DNA of 64,000 nucleotides from Schistosoma haematobium (taxonomy: Eukaryota > Platyhelminthes > Trematoda > Strigeidida > Schistosomatidae): contig NC_067197.1 in assembly GCF_000699445.3 (NCBI RefSeq), forward strand, positions 21,993,809-22,057,808, written 5' to 3'. Each line of letters begins with the position of its first letter. The stretch's first letter is position 1. A model generated the notes under the pieces. It was given only the letters and a program-made list of their open reading frames with translations, was not told where the DNA came from and did not search any database. The position numbers and the translations under genes were made by a program. This document shows, in pieces, positions 36,131 through 48,338 of this stretch.

Positions 36131-37056
36131 ACTCTGATATTATTTTTCTCAGTATGTGATTAAATATTCTGAAAAACATAGGATAATATGCTTGAATGAA
36201 GTAGTCTCAATGTAACAATTTATTTTTGTCAAAGTTGAAGTAATAGAACACATTTACTATATATTTTTTTCTAAAGTATACTGTAGACAATGGATTTGGA
36301 AACTGATCATATCAGTAACATATAATTATGTTTAAGTTATAGAATGATTGATTTAGTTTATTTTTCCGACAACTGAATATTTATTATTGTTTTGTTCTTG
36401 TTTTCCCCCCATAGTTTTGATAAGTAGAACATGTTAATTTGATGCTTTATATTATGAATTGATTTAGGTATGTACTGGAAATGTCAAATTATTACACAAA
36501 TGTTTAGCCATCTAAGTGTTTCTAGACTGTTGATGGATGATTTTTATCATTTTAAAAATATATTAGTACTTTATGATACATTACATAATTAGGAAATAAC
36601 CAGTAAACTCAGTTGAGTTACTTATGAATTAAAATATACACGTATTTCACTCAAAAATTGTTGTTTTTGTATAGGCTTTTATAAGAATAACTACAAGATT
36701 GATATTAATTGGGTTTTGACATTTTTCTAGTACTATTTGAAGGTCAAATGAATTGAGAAGTACAGTGAGTTTGATTAACCGATGGGTATCTTATTATGCT
36801 AACAACGTTATTAAGTCCTGTATATTTCATAACCTCACTGTCAGAATAACGTAGATGTAGGAAAAATTAATACTTATTAACACTATTATGATATTTTAAA
36901 TAATAACTGAATTCGCATGTGTTTTTTCAACATAATCAGATACCCTGGTAAATGGATTCGACTACTGTTATATTATTCTATACATTGATACTAAAAAATG
37001 ACAGTTATAAAATATTATTGTCATTCATATAACTTCACACTCTTTTTAATCTTAAC
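36131..37056. other. AT-rich stretch, nothing recognised
   Basis: No frame or repeat recognised. The right end is the pyrimidine-rich tract in front of the exon candidate at 37060. Confidence 0.45.
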
Positions 37057-37059
37057 CAG

Positions 37060-37142
37060 ATGGTACAGATTATATTCGTCAAAGTGGTTACAGTTCCCCA
37101 AACGTACAAGACTTAATGAAACACGTCGTAAACAATTTATAA
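37060..37142 (+). CDS. Candidate host exon, unknown gene
   Basis: A good acceptor (CTCTTTTTAATCTTAACCAG, ending 37059) is followed by an open stretch with low-bias composition: after two carried-over bases (AT) it reads GTDYIRQSGYSSPNVQDLMK and onward to a TAA at 37140-37142. It could be a terminal exon. Alternatively it is an internal exon using the donor GTAAAC at 37128. I do not recognise the protein. Splice signal and composition are the only evidence. Confidence 0.3.
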
Positions 37143-37927
37143 AACCTATTCAAGACATTCAAAGGATGACATAAAAGATTTCCGATTTACTTGCGAAAAA
37201 ACTTTACTGATCAATTAATCGATAAGTTTCCTGATTGACGATTCATAGAGTACAGAATTAATTTATCTGTGTAAGCAATAATTCGCCATAACATAAAGCA
37301 TTTTTGTTATATTGAAAATGAACGCTTAATTTCGAAATTGTATATACATTTTAACCATCAAATTATCTAGTCGAATTTATTGTGTATGATCTATAGTTCG
37401 AGCAGTACTACATTAAGTGGTTTGTTATGTCCAATAAAGCGAAATATAAATGTTATTGGAAAACAAACAATGAATTCAAATTATGTAAACGTTTAAATTG
37501 CTGTCAACAGATTTTCTTTTATTTTGGTTAATCAATTAACATATTAATGGATTTTGATGGAAAGATAAATAAAAATTTATAACATAAGAAACCTATTCCG
37601 TCATTGAATATGAAATAAACATAATTCAGCAAAGAAAACTTTCTTTTAGGAAATATTATTTACTAAATCTGTACAATTGTATCTATATTCTATTAGAATG
37701 CATAAATTTATAATAAAATAGACAATTCTTACGTCATATAAAACGTGATAGAAAAGTTCTTTCAACGTATTAATACGTTTCGAGCAATCTGACCGCACAT
37801 ATATTTATAAAGAATATTTGTGTGTAAGGCATGAAAGGTCAACTAGACAAATGGAGGGTTAGATAGAGGAGATTTAATAAAAAAGTATGAAGATTTGTGA
37901 AGATTGTAGTATTTCTGTAGTTGGATT
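37143..37927. other. AT-rich stretch, nothing firm
   Basis: No gene recognised. On the minus strand near 37770-37800 GCTCGAAACGTATTAATACG resembles a decayed Penelope-type tail, too weak to call. Confidence 0.4.
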
Positions 37928-38125
37928 CACAAGTCAACCTAAGCTAGACCAACATTGAGAACCTTAAAGCACTGGACAGCCGTCTCATCCTAGTATGAGA
38001 CTCCTCAGCAGAACTCATACACGACTCCTCACATGGGACTTAAACTCAAAACTTTCGATCTCGCACGCGAATACTTAACATCGATTTGTGTTAATGGCTA
38101 ACCTCAATTGATTCATGATCTTTAA
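37928..38125 (-). mobile_element. Family B ribozyme SINE, near complete (copy B6)
   Basis: Minus-strand copy of about 200 bp. In element sense the ribozyme reads CTGAGGAGTCTCATACTAGG then ATGAGACGGC: the first box is intact, the second is GAGA instead of GAAA. The outer ends are loosely inverted (GTCAACCTAAGCTAG on the left, CTAACCTCAATTGATTC on the right). Confidence 0.75.
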
Positions 38126-38427
38126 GATTCTCTCAGTAGTTAAGTTATATTTCAACTGTCACTCTATACTGCAACTAAAATAATGTTAACTCCAGAGATT
38201 AGAATTGATCTCATTCTATAAAATGAATAGATCTTAGTTCAGTTTCGAAATGTAAATGTATAAAGAAATCCTAATGAAATCAATTAATTTATAAATAAAT
38301 CCCTGTTATTAAATTACTCATGAATTCTTACAATTAATTTATCTTGGTAGCTATGAGAAAATTCAACATACAATAAGTGTATATGACATAATTAAGTGAT
38401 TAAAATATTCTTTTTGATTGAGATCAT

Positions 38428-38475
38428 GAACCGATTAATGTTAGACTACCGTTGGAAACTTGGAAGCACTTCATC
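38428..38475 (-). mobile_element. Family B SINE 3' end fragment
   Basis: Only the last 45 bp of the element: in element sense GCTTCCAAGTTTCCAACGG, then a decayed AACATTAATCGGTTCATGAT. Confidence 0.6.
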
Positions 38476-39585
38476 ATGTAATTCATTCTATGTTTTGATA
38501 ATCAGTTAACAAAATTTTTTGTTATAATTCTCAACTGTATCATAAACAATCACTTTATACATAATTTTTTAAAGAAAAGTTAAAACAAAACAAAAACAAT
38601 CTGACTTAATAGTTAGATAAATAATGAAAATAAAATTTTGTACACATTTATTCCTCATTAAACTCGTAGTTAGATACACTCCATTATGGATTATTTTTAC
38701 ATATTTTCTCATATGTTATATGTTCCTCAAATTTTGCTTTCATTTATTATTGTAAAGTAAAACTTGAAAAAAGTCTAATTAGGAAAAAAACAAAAAAAAC
38801 AACAAACAAATAGGATCCCTTTTATACAATAGGAGAATAAAAAACAACAACAGTCATCACTATCTTAAAGGTGTGTTTGTATCACATTAATACATTGGAA
38901 ACTAAAATCAGTTTTACAGACATACATAATAATGACAGTTTAATTCACCTGGTAATATGATTGGTTCTTATAATTTTATAAATTTTTTGTTATTCAATGT
39001 TATAAAAAGGGTTATAAAATAATGTACCATTTAGATTTTCTTTTCTTTATTTTTTTTCTTTCTTTTTAATGAAAATGAGTTTAATGATAGATTATTACTA
39101 TGGAATATGTTGATGAATTCAAGTGTTTATTTATTTAACTGACATTAAAAAGTGAATTAATATGTATGAAATAATTGTAAATAACCTTTAACTAATTAAC
39201 AACCATAAAAAATTTAGTTTAAATGAAATACTTTCTATAAATATTCGTCAATATTAGAATGAATAGTATAACAAAAATTGGGCGTCAAGTATAGAGAAGT
39301 CATTATATGTGATATACACTTATTTGGATTAATAATAAACTTAAAAGTGAGTTTTAATGAAATATGAATTTGACCTAGTTGTTTCAATATTGTTGTTACT
39401 ATAGGGTGTATATATCTTTTTTTTTCCTGAAAAAAAGAACGCCTATAAAAGTAACTTACCATTTGTTAAGTATGATGCTTGACTCGTTACTAGTAAACAT
39501 ATTGTCGTTTCAAAAATGTTGCTAATAATATATATACTTAGTTTATGTGGTCTGATTAGCCTTATAACGACATGAACATATGCTC
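38476..39585. other. AT-rich stretch, nothing recognised
   Basis: Includes simple A- and T-rich tracts (38780-38810, 39040-39070). No gene seen. Confidence 0.45.
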
Positions 39586-39589
39586 ACTT

Positions 39590-39945
39590 GTGACTGGCTT
39601 CAAGAGGTATATCCTGGAGTTCTGGTGAGAAGTAGTGACCAGTGGAGTTCAACCAGGTCTGTTGTGAGATAGTAACTCACTGAAGACAATGGTGGATGTG
39701 TCGCTCAGTTTCGTGGATTAGTTGAAGTTAAACATTACCACCGTTGAATGCTGGCTCAGTGGTCTAGTGGTTAAGTGCTCGCGCGCGAGACTGATATATC
39801 CTGGGTTGGAATCTCGCAAGGGGAAAGGTCATGGATGAGCACTGATGGGGAGTTCCACAATAGGACGAAACGGCCGTGTAATGCTTCCAGGTTTTCCATG
39901 GTAGTCTAGCTTCAATTGACTCATGATCTTAACCATTGAAATTAC
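39590..39945 (+). mobile_element. Family B ribozyme SINE, full length (copy B7)
   Basis: About 355 bp collinear with 7943-8285: 5' block TGACTGGCTTCAAGAGGT; GGTGGATGTGTCGCTCAGTT; tRNA-like GGCTCAGTGGTCTAGTGGTT (good A-box shape) and GGGTTGGAATCTCGC (B-box-like); ribozyme segment; 3' tail TTCCAGGTTTTCCATGGTAG to ATTGACTCATGATC. The ribozyme's first box is disrupted by an insertion (CTGATGGGGAG). The second, GGACGAAACGG, is intact. This and B2 define the full unit. Confidence 0.82.
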
Positions 39946-40691
39946 TATAATATCTATAAAACCCACCTGATATATGTCTGATTATTTATGGCTTTAAGTA
40001 TGTCAGTAATATCGAAATGAAATACGGGTTATGAACTGTAAGAAACATTTGTCATCTTGTTAAGACAGAATAACGCTTTTTCAAGGAATCACTTATTTTA
40101 TTATTAATGGATTATAGTTCTTTATAATAAACATAAAAATCCAATGTTAATTTTTGTAGTAAAATAACGATAAAACAAAATTCTTTTATATGAGGTTTTG
40201 TAATATGATCTTCAAAATTTTGATGTGTGAATACAACATAAAAATGTTAATATTATAAAACCTCTGATCTGTTTACTATTCTATGATATCAGAGACCATA
40301 AGCTAAAAGTCACTGATTTCTATTGAAAACATAGTGTACCGTATCGATATATATATAGTGGTGTTAACCTCACTGAATATTTAATCTACACTCATAACCT
40401 TTCATGCATTTGGTTTTATGACAAGATTCTCATAAATTTAAGTCAACAGATATCGCAAAATGTTTTGATTGATGATAACTAGGTGACACTTTATCGCTAT
40501 TTTATTCTAAATTGAGATTCTCCAGCAGTTCATAATAATTGTGTTTAGATGCCTTATATCTGACTTCAATTGGATTATATGCTGATTTTTATTGAAATAC
40601 ATATGCCGGCTATCCTCGCATATAATTATCGACGTAATCTTCGTTGGTGATATCGGAATTAAATAAGTACATTTCATGCACTCATTGATTT

Positions 40692-40977
40692 GAACAGGCA
40701 ATCAAGAAGACGAAGCAAAGAGGGAAGAGAGAAGCAGACTAAAGAAGGCAAGTGAGCCAACTTGATTTAATCGATAATATATAGTCACATAAAAGTAAGT
40801 TACAGACATATGATGAATAGGGTAAGAAGTACACACACAAACGCACAAATAGAAACAGTTAAGGTTGATAAGCCAATGATTGACAAGGTCAAAATATGAC
40901 TCAAGAAGAATGAATAGATTGGCCTGTCCAGAAGCTAGAATAAGTTATGTGAGCATAACATAGCAACCGACACTATA
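40692..40977 (-). mobile_element. Truncated LTR, family D
   Basis: Minus-strand copy of the first part of the LTR at 34724: shared TGTCGGTTGCTATG, TGGACAGGCCAATCTATTC, CTTCTTGAGTCATATTTTGA and ATTGCCTGTTC. It breaks off at about 40692, so the 3' part of the LTR is missing. Confidence 0.75.
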
Positions 40978-43900
40978 TGTCAACAGATCAAGAGAATAAA
41001 ATATCTAACGTCCACCGCTTAAACGTTTACCGGGAATTCTTTTTGTCTAAGTTAACTATTTATTAGAAATATCAAAACAATTTATAATACATTTTAATAA
41101 ACCTGACTTAATTTCAAACCATTTTATACAGATTATTTCTGATATTAATGAAAACTTAGAATGTATGATTCTAAACGTTATACCGATTGAATACGAATGT
41201 TTATTAAGAATAATTTCTTGACATTTAATTATTATCCTTTCAAGTAATAATATGGTCAGATTACAAATGTAAACAACATCTAACTGTATAATAAAAATAT
41301 GAGTTAATTATGATGATTAATTTATTATGTAAGTGAATCACTTTAGTATGTTAAGTTCTATGAGCTAGATGATTTCATTCATGAAGTTTTGATTATTATT
41401 CGTGACAACATTGATTAAGTCTACTTCACTTAGAAATGTACCTTTAAATTATTTCACTAGTGTTAAGCCAATTTATCCTGATGTCCTCGTATTTGATTTA
41501 TTCGCAACTTTAAAAATCATTTGTAGGATTTTAAAAGCGTATGAAATCAACGTTTTTAATAAAAAAAGATGACAAAATCACTATATTCTTTTTTATGTAT
41601 AATGAAAGGGAGAACAGCAAAAAAGACAACTGTAATATTATCTACAAAGTGAATATTATGAAATACAAGAAAAATTATAGGACGCTTTCACTTACAAAAA
41701 ATATCTAAGGGTGAAATATCACTATATCTTATCGTTGCTATCAATGAATGTGGACTAGCATGGATATGAATCATGTACCATCTAGTTGGAAACATTCAAA
41801 GTTTGTCATTCAACCAACTGAGTTCAATGACAATATCGATGATATTAAACAATATTCATATAGCATCTAGAAATATTGTTTTTTAAATTGACTACTACAT
41901 ATGTGTAATTGAGAGGTATTCTATTCTATTAATTTCTGATCATATAGTTTATGTTATCTGGGCACCATCTTCATATGTAACAAGGATATATTATTTCAAA
42001 GAATAATATTTATTTTTTATTTAATTTGTGTAACAACCAAATGACAGTTTGAATGATTATTAACTGAACTATGATTAAATTATTTGACTTCCAATTATAA
42101 CAGTTAACAAAATGTAATCTGTTTGTATTTTATGTGTTTGTACATCACTTAACTCAGATTTATATAAGGAAAATATTCAAAAGAGAAAGATGTAGGATGC
42201 TTTACATAAAAATCCTTACCATTGAAAGGAGATTATTATTAAAGAATTTCAGAAGACATTAGATTTTAAAAATTAGTAGTTGATTAAGATCATAAAGAAC
42301 ACTGAAGTGATCATGGTTTCTTTAAAAATTCACTGGTCATTTTCACACGTTTTGTAAAAATAACTTATCAGAATGTGTTTTGTGGAGATTTTTAGAAATT
42401 TTCATGAGTTCAATCTGTGAAAAATAACTTAAATCTTTAAATCACTTGTTAACATAGAATTCTCACTTTGTTGAACATATTTACATCAATTCTAAAAGTA
42501 AAGTATTCTACTCTTAGTTTCGTTTGAGATTCTAACTAAAGTTAATCTGACCATTTTAACTGAGTCCATTGTTTCTTTATAAATTTTCATGGTAGTCAGT
42601 TACTTTAGATAATTACTATTAAAATCTTTTCATGTTAGTTTAAAATATAATTTTGTTTTTCTGCAACATTTTAAGTTTTTACATCGGTAGTATTCAATAA
42701 TCATGAAATATATGATCGTAATGAAGTAATTCACTATTAAATCATGTATCTTCTAGTATAACGAATCTGAATATTCGAAATTAAAATTAGTCAAGCAAAA
42801 CAACTTGTAACTAAGTTTCTATTTTCTTTTGTAACACCTTGATAACTAATAGAATGTTATTTCAAAAAAGTTACTAAAAGGGTAACAAAACAGTAAATAA
42901 ATAAGTGATAACACAAAACTTTAAAAAAACATACTAACAAAGTATCGAAAAGGTTTGTGCGATGAAGTCATAAATTGAACATAATCTTTCCTATAGTCTT
43001 GAAGAACGTTTTTGAAATGAAATGTTAAGTGATGAACCGATTGTGTGACTTCCTATTCAATATCAGTTCAAAACGATTCTGAAAAAGAAAAAAGAAAGTT
43101 TAGTAGGAGAGGTAAATGATGTAAATGATTAAGAAAATGTAACCAAATGTAAGCAAATGAACTAAGATACCTTACACTATCAGTGGGTTTAATCTGAATT
43201 AGCCTCCTTGGTTCTGGTCGACTTACAGACATTAATGATTCCGAATACAATATGAATAACCTCGAATGAAAAACAGAGTAGCGTAACGAAAGATAGCAGG
43301 TTCGAACAAATGAACAAAGTAAACTGATTAAGCACAATGAGTAAGTTACAACTTAGTAGGTAAATAAATCTCATTTTTAAAACTTCAACCAATTATTGAC
43401 ACATTGGTCTACAGTATAGGACATTAACTTCACTTACAATAGGATGACTTGATGAAAAAAGAAACCAACTTGAAGATTACGCACAATAATCAAAGAAGTA
43501 GGCAATAGAAGAGAACAGAGTAAATATCTAAAATTATTTGCTTCTGTCTAAAATATGATATGAAGTTTGAAACACTCAAAGTTTTTTCTAACTTACAGAT
43601 GTAAGTTGTCCCAAGTTATCTCCATTCAGTTTTATAGATGTTGGTCAGTAACCCAAACAATCGTTTGTCTCGTCTTCAAATAAATTATCCAAATTATTGA
43701 TTTTGTTCAGAAATATCAATAAGAATAAATATAACAGTTATATCAAAACTTCATCTGAAAATTTATCAAATACAAAATGTCGATAATTTATTATAGAATT
43801 TTCTTTCAAATCAACTTTCACTCTAAGTTTGTTGGTGTATTCATAAGAATCTTGAATTTAGTAACCTTGTCCTAATATTTCATACCATTTGAATATTTAA

Positions 43901-44325
43901 TATTATGTAATAGTTCTCAATTTGTTTGTGTTTCATTATTCGAATTACCTGAATTAAAGACATATTTTAAAGTTTTTAACAGATAAACTGAAATTCTCAA
44001 AAAGTATTTATGAAATGTTAGACAGAATACTAATCGTTCGTTAGTACAAAGAAATAGAATTTAATGAGTTCGATTACAGATTGTTTGATGTTGTTCATTA
44101 TTGATATATACTTTGTGATAGTCTTTACTTCAAACGCGTAACAAATGAGTAACTTGGAAGAAAATATCATGGTTTCTGTAAAAAGAATCTTTACAGATTT
44201 ATTTTAGTTCGAAAAGTTCAAAACAAAAATAGTTCGTATGGTAATATAAACTCCAGTGTTAACTTTATAGTTAAAATACCTGTAATTATAAGTTTAAAAA
44301 AATTAGAAAAGTAATTCGCTTGGTA
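40978..44325. other. Long AT-rich stretch, no gene recognised
   Basis: No repeat or exon that I can support. Overlapping short minus-strand frames at 43068-43392 have no motif. Confidence 0.4.
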
Positions 44326-44329
44326 TTGG

Positions 44330-44490
44330 CTATCAGGACACAGTAGACAATTGGATAACGCGATGGCATTTGAAGCGAATGGTACTGAGTTCGAGGCCCG
44401 GAGTGAACGTCAACTCTGAGGTGAAGGTTCATCCAGCTGACGGTTCTCAAATAGGACGAAACGCGCGCTCTGGATTGCTATGTGTTAAAT
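44330..44490 (+). mobile_element. Sm-alpha-like SINE, family A (copy A8)
   Basis: It starts TTGGCTATCAGGACACAGTA, has GATAACGCGATGGCATTTGA and a B-box-like GAGTTCGAGGCC, then CCAGCTGACGGTTCTCAAAT and AGGACGAAACGCGCGCTCTGG. The ribozyme's A9 is G (CTGACGG) and stem II is damaged; stem I (AUCCAG/CUGGAU) is kept. The end block is missing. Confidence 0.78.
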
Positions 44491-46260
44491 CAATGATTAG
44501 AATTAATTATCAGTAAAATCGTAGCTGCTTAACGATCACCTTTTGGTCGGTTTTAAGACGATGTGTATATTTCATTGTGCTAATGTTTAACATTATGATG
44601 AAAAAACTGGCTGATTGTTAATGAATATGCATAGGAGACAAAGAAAACCTTAAACTCTGATGTTTTTTTTCTGATAAATTATTGAATGGACTTTATCATC
44701 ACCGCCTATTGATTTTAAGTTATTTCTAAAGTATTAATTTATAGCATTTTAAATAATTTGCATAATAGAAATCGATGAGCTTCATATTTCTCATCGTTAT
44801 GGTAACTAATCTTGTGATCAAATACACTTTGTGCTTTTAATTGTCTGGGTCACCTACTTTACAGATTATAGAACATCATAAAATAAAGTTTTATGTTCCT
44901 AAAGGGGAATATCTATGTAGTCAAAGCTACATTTACAACTTAAGTCTCAGGTTAAATTTAATCATTATTTTTTTCTGTCAAATATACTTCATTTTTAACG
45001 ATTGTCCATTGTCTATTTGTACTTGTAACCTGATAAATTCAATCAAAAATTTTATTGTAATTATTTTAAAATGAAAGGACTACTAAAATGGATGTCAGTA
45101 GACAAACCATAATGTTTATTTTACAATTCAATTGCTTTTTCTAACTTCTATTTAAATTATGCTATTGACATGAGGAATTTTAAATGCAGATCTATAATAA
45201 TACAGTTTTACATTTCATCGTACTACTACAATGAGAGTGCATACAGACTGAGATTAAAATATGAATGTATATGGTAATTCCATTATGTTCAGGCTAACAA
45301 TAGCCATCATTATGAGATTTTGATTTTGATAATGAATAAAAAAGAATAAAACTTTTTATTTATTGATGTTTTACTATTCACTGAAAATACTATTATTAAA
45401 GTAAACATTAGTACAGTATTGACTATATCATAATTAACATGAAATATTAACTTCTGTTTATGGCAGGCATACAGTATTAGAGGCAAATACATATAGATTA
45501 GAACTATTTATACATAAAACCTAAGAAATCTTGGTATTACTTTTGTAAAAATAAAAAAACTACCTGGAAAAATAGTCAATTATATAGTAGGTCTCTGATA
45601 ATGAGAATACAATTCATCTTTATTCTGACCAAGTATCTTGATGTTAATTGTAAAATATCTATAAGAAAAGTGTTTATATTTTCTGTTGGTTGAAAAAATG
45701 TATATGTATACATACTTATATTAGGAGTACTAAATTTTATGGTAAAACACTTTTCCTTGATCAGGTATATACATAATTAGAATACAATAGAATGAATATT
45801 GTTTATTAGCGCCATTTGTAAGGAAAAATATTTATGATTTTCTGACACCATTAATAATATTCTACAAATATAATAAATATTATCTATCTATCTATTTATC
45901 TGTCTGTCTACAACCTTCGATCAAACAGCCTCAAGACAAAGTGAGTGGAAATTTACATTCACTTAGATTAGTGGTCACATCACAATACAGTTGATAGAAT
46001 TAGATTTAAGCTTCGGGCTAGAAAATATAGTAATAGTCGTCAGTATATGATCCTTAAATGTGATTATTAATGTATAATTCTGTAATCAGTTTTCTTGGTA
46101 ATGATATCTAATTAGCCATATCTGATAGTTCATTATAGGTTATTTCAATAATGCATGTAATAAATGGCGTGGCAAGATTTTAGCGAATGATTCTACCTAG
46201 TTAGTCATAATTACAAAATGTATTAATCTACTTTACTATTACTAATAATAAACTAACTAC
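44491..46260. other. AT-rich stretch with a TATC microsatellite
   Basis: A TATC/TGTC simple repeat lies at 45880-45910. The frames seen (44841-45074 plus, 45310-45492 minus) are AT-driven and carry no motif. Confidence 0.45.
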
Positions 46261-46264
46261 ATTG

Positions 46265-46385
46265 GTTATAACCAAAGATGGATAGTGTTTAGTAATGGAA
46301 TCCAAGACACGCGTTTCATCCTATTTGGGACTCGTCGGCTGAATGTGCCTAAATCCCAGAGTTGATGTGAATATCAACTTAATGT
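46265..46385 (-). mobile_element. Sm-alpha-like SINE, 3' part (copy A9)
   Basis: In element sense: CAACTCTGGGATTTAGGC, then CAGCCGACGAGTCCC, AAATAGGATGAAACGCGTG and the end block CCATTACTAAACACTATCC. The first box is CCGACGA (U4 to C), the second is intact. It abuts copy A10 head to head. Confidence 0.75.
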
Positions 46386-46800
46386 AATATCGAGGCAATC
46401 CACACACAATACACATATGCCAACTGCACTCCTAAACATCAGTGAGAACATACATGCAAACACTACAAGGTGAATTTAAATTTCACCTCATTCCACAAGC
46501 AAGTAGCCATCAGGACCCAGTAGTTCTGTGGATAACGTGATGGCGTTTGAAGTCAACGGTACTGGGTTAGAGTCCTAGAGTGATCATCAACTCTGAGGTG
46601 CAGGTACATTCAGTCGATGAGTCCCAAGTTGAATAAAACGCTCGTTCTGAGTTCCACTGCTAGCCATAATCCATCGGTGCTTATGGTGCTTGTGACTGAA
46701 GGCAATATCGAGGAAATCCACACTGGATGCACAAGAGACTGATCAACTGCAGTCCTAAACATTAATAAGAAAATTCAGGCAAACAAAACCATGTGAATTT
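46386..46800 (+). mobile_element. Sm-alpha-like SINE, full unit plus linker (copy A10)
   Basis: Contains the whole repeat order: linker (TATCGAGGCAATCCACACAC, CACTCCTAAACATCAGTGAG), tRNA-like part (GTAGCCATCAGGACCCAGTA, GGTACTGGGTTAGAGTCC), ribozyme part (CAGTCGATGAGTCCC, AATAAAACGC), end block (TTCCACTGCTAGCC), and then a second linker GGTGCTTGTGACTGAAGGC to about 46800. Linker-SINE-linker order is what a piece of a tandem array would give. The ribozyme boxes are mutated. Confidence 0.78.
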
Positions 46801-47900
46801 AACTACAGTGATTGACTAAAGGCAGTTGTCACATAATCCTCAGTCTCAATCAAATAAAAACAAATGATCACTATTACATTTAATTACTTTCAGAATATTT
46901 TCATAGATCTGCCTGTCTCGTTGTAATTATATATATTGGTTTTCCTCAAATTTCAGTTGACTTCATATAACAAACTTTTAATGGTTAAACTGTGATTTGA
47001 ATTATATATCAGATTAATCTTTTAGTCTAACTTGAAGAGATGATAATTTATAAACAGTTCACCTTAAAACTATTAATGCAACTTGCACGACATACTGGTA
47101 TCAGTTAAAGAATAGGTATAAACTGGAAAGAGTTGATTAGCTACGGTTAGTAAAATTTTGAAACGCCTTAATAGACTAAACTATTGATTTCAGATGGGAA
47201 AAGAAGGAAAACATCAAACATTTTGAGAAGGTAACTTTACAAATAAATTGTTTGTTTGAATTTGAAATGACCACATTTTACAACTGTGGTTATTTCGCAA
47301 AACAAAGTAACCAGTCCTCATAATTATTGGTGGAAATAAAATTGAATCCTTGACTTAAATGTCTTCAAAAGTCGGGAGTCGGCTTCTAAACACAACAATA
47401 AAAGATTTCGAAAAACACAAAACTAGGAAAAAAGACAATCCAATGTTTCACATTTTAAACATATCTTCGGGTAAATTTAAAACTATTAGAAAACTAGACA
47501 ATTTATTAGTGTTCTAAGGTACTAAGCACAACTGTTCATATGTTTCAATAAATTATTCAGTTTTAGTTATTAAACATTATTATGATTAAGTGACAATTTT
47601 AAACAAAGATTACATACTCATGTTTAAATTTATTCATAATTAAATTAGTTTGGATTTGCGTGATTTATTGCGTTCCAATTAATATTAACATAAGGAGGTG
47701 TACAAAAATATTCCATGATGTGATTGACTCATTTTAAAGCATAAAACTTTCTCGATAAAAGGTCAAAATGTACAACATCAGGAATAATTTACAAAACACC
47801 ACTAATTTTAGCTAATTACTGATCAGTCCAGAATGTTTCATTTACTGACTTCAACTCGACATAATGTTGCAACCAGGTTCTATATTGCGGTCGTTTCAGC
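46801..47900. other. AT-rich stretch, nothing recognised
   Basis: No gene or known repeat between the SINE unit and the RTE element. Confidence 0.45.
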
Positions 47901-47927
47901 TAAAGAATGTACACAGTAAATACTTAT

Positions 47928-48176
47928 TTACATAAGCCTGTTATCCCTCGTAAAGGAGCAATGGCCACCCACCAGCACTCTCCAACCAATCCTGTCCACG
48001 GGACTCTTTTCCAGTCTATCCAGTTGCCATTCATCTTTTTTATGTCTGCTTCCGTTTCCCGACGTATTGTGTTCTTTAGTCTTCCACTTATCTGTATCAT
48101 TTCGGGATTCCAGGTAAGCAATTGCTTCGTGATGCAGTTTGATGATTTTCTCATCGACTGTCCTATCCACCTCCAA
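47928..48176 (-). pseudogene. RTE element, C-terminal tail
   Basis: An 82-codon frame beginning [20 protein letters not shown] and ending near [19 protein letters not shown]. In RTE-type proteins a comparable W-, R- and H-rich tail follows the reverse transcriptase after a cysteine-containing linker. An overlapping minus-strand frame (47924-48154) carries other parts of the same tail ([20 protein letters not shown]), so at least one frameshift divides it. Confidence 0.7.
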
Positions 48177-48338
48177 TGTCTTTTCCTAATTTCCTCTTAA
48201 GCTGGAAGCTAGTTTGTCCTCTTCCACAGAAGGTTGTTGCTGATGGTATCGGGCCAATGGATGTTGAGCATATTGCGTAGACAACTGTTTATAAATACTT
48301 GTACCTTCCTGATGATGGTTGTAGGAGTTCTCCAAGTT

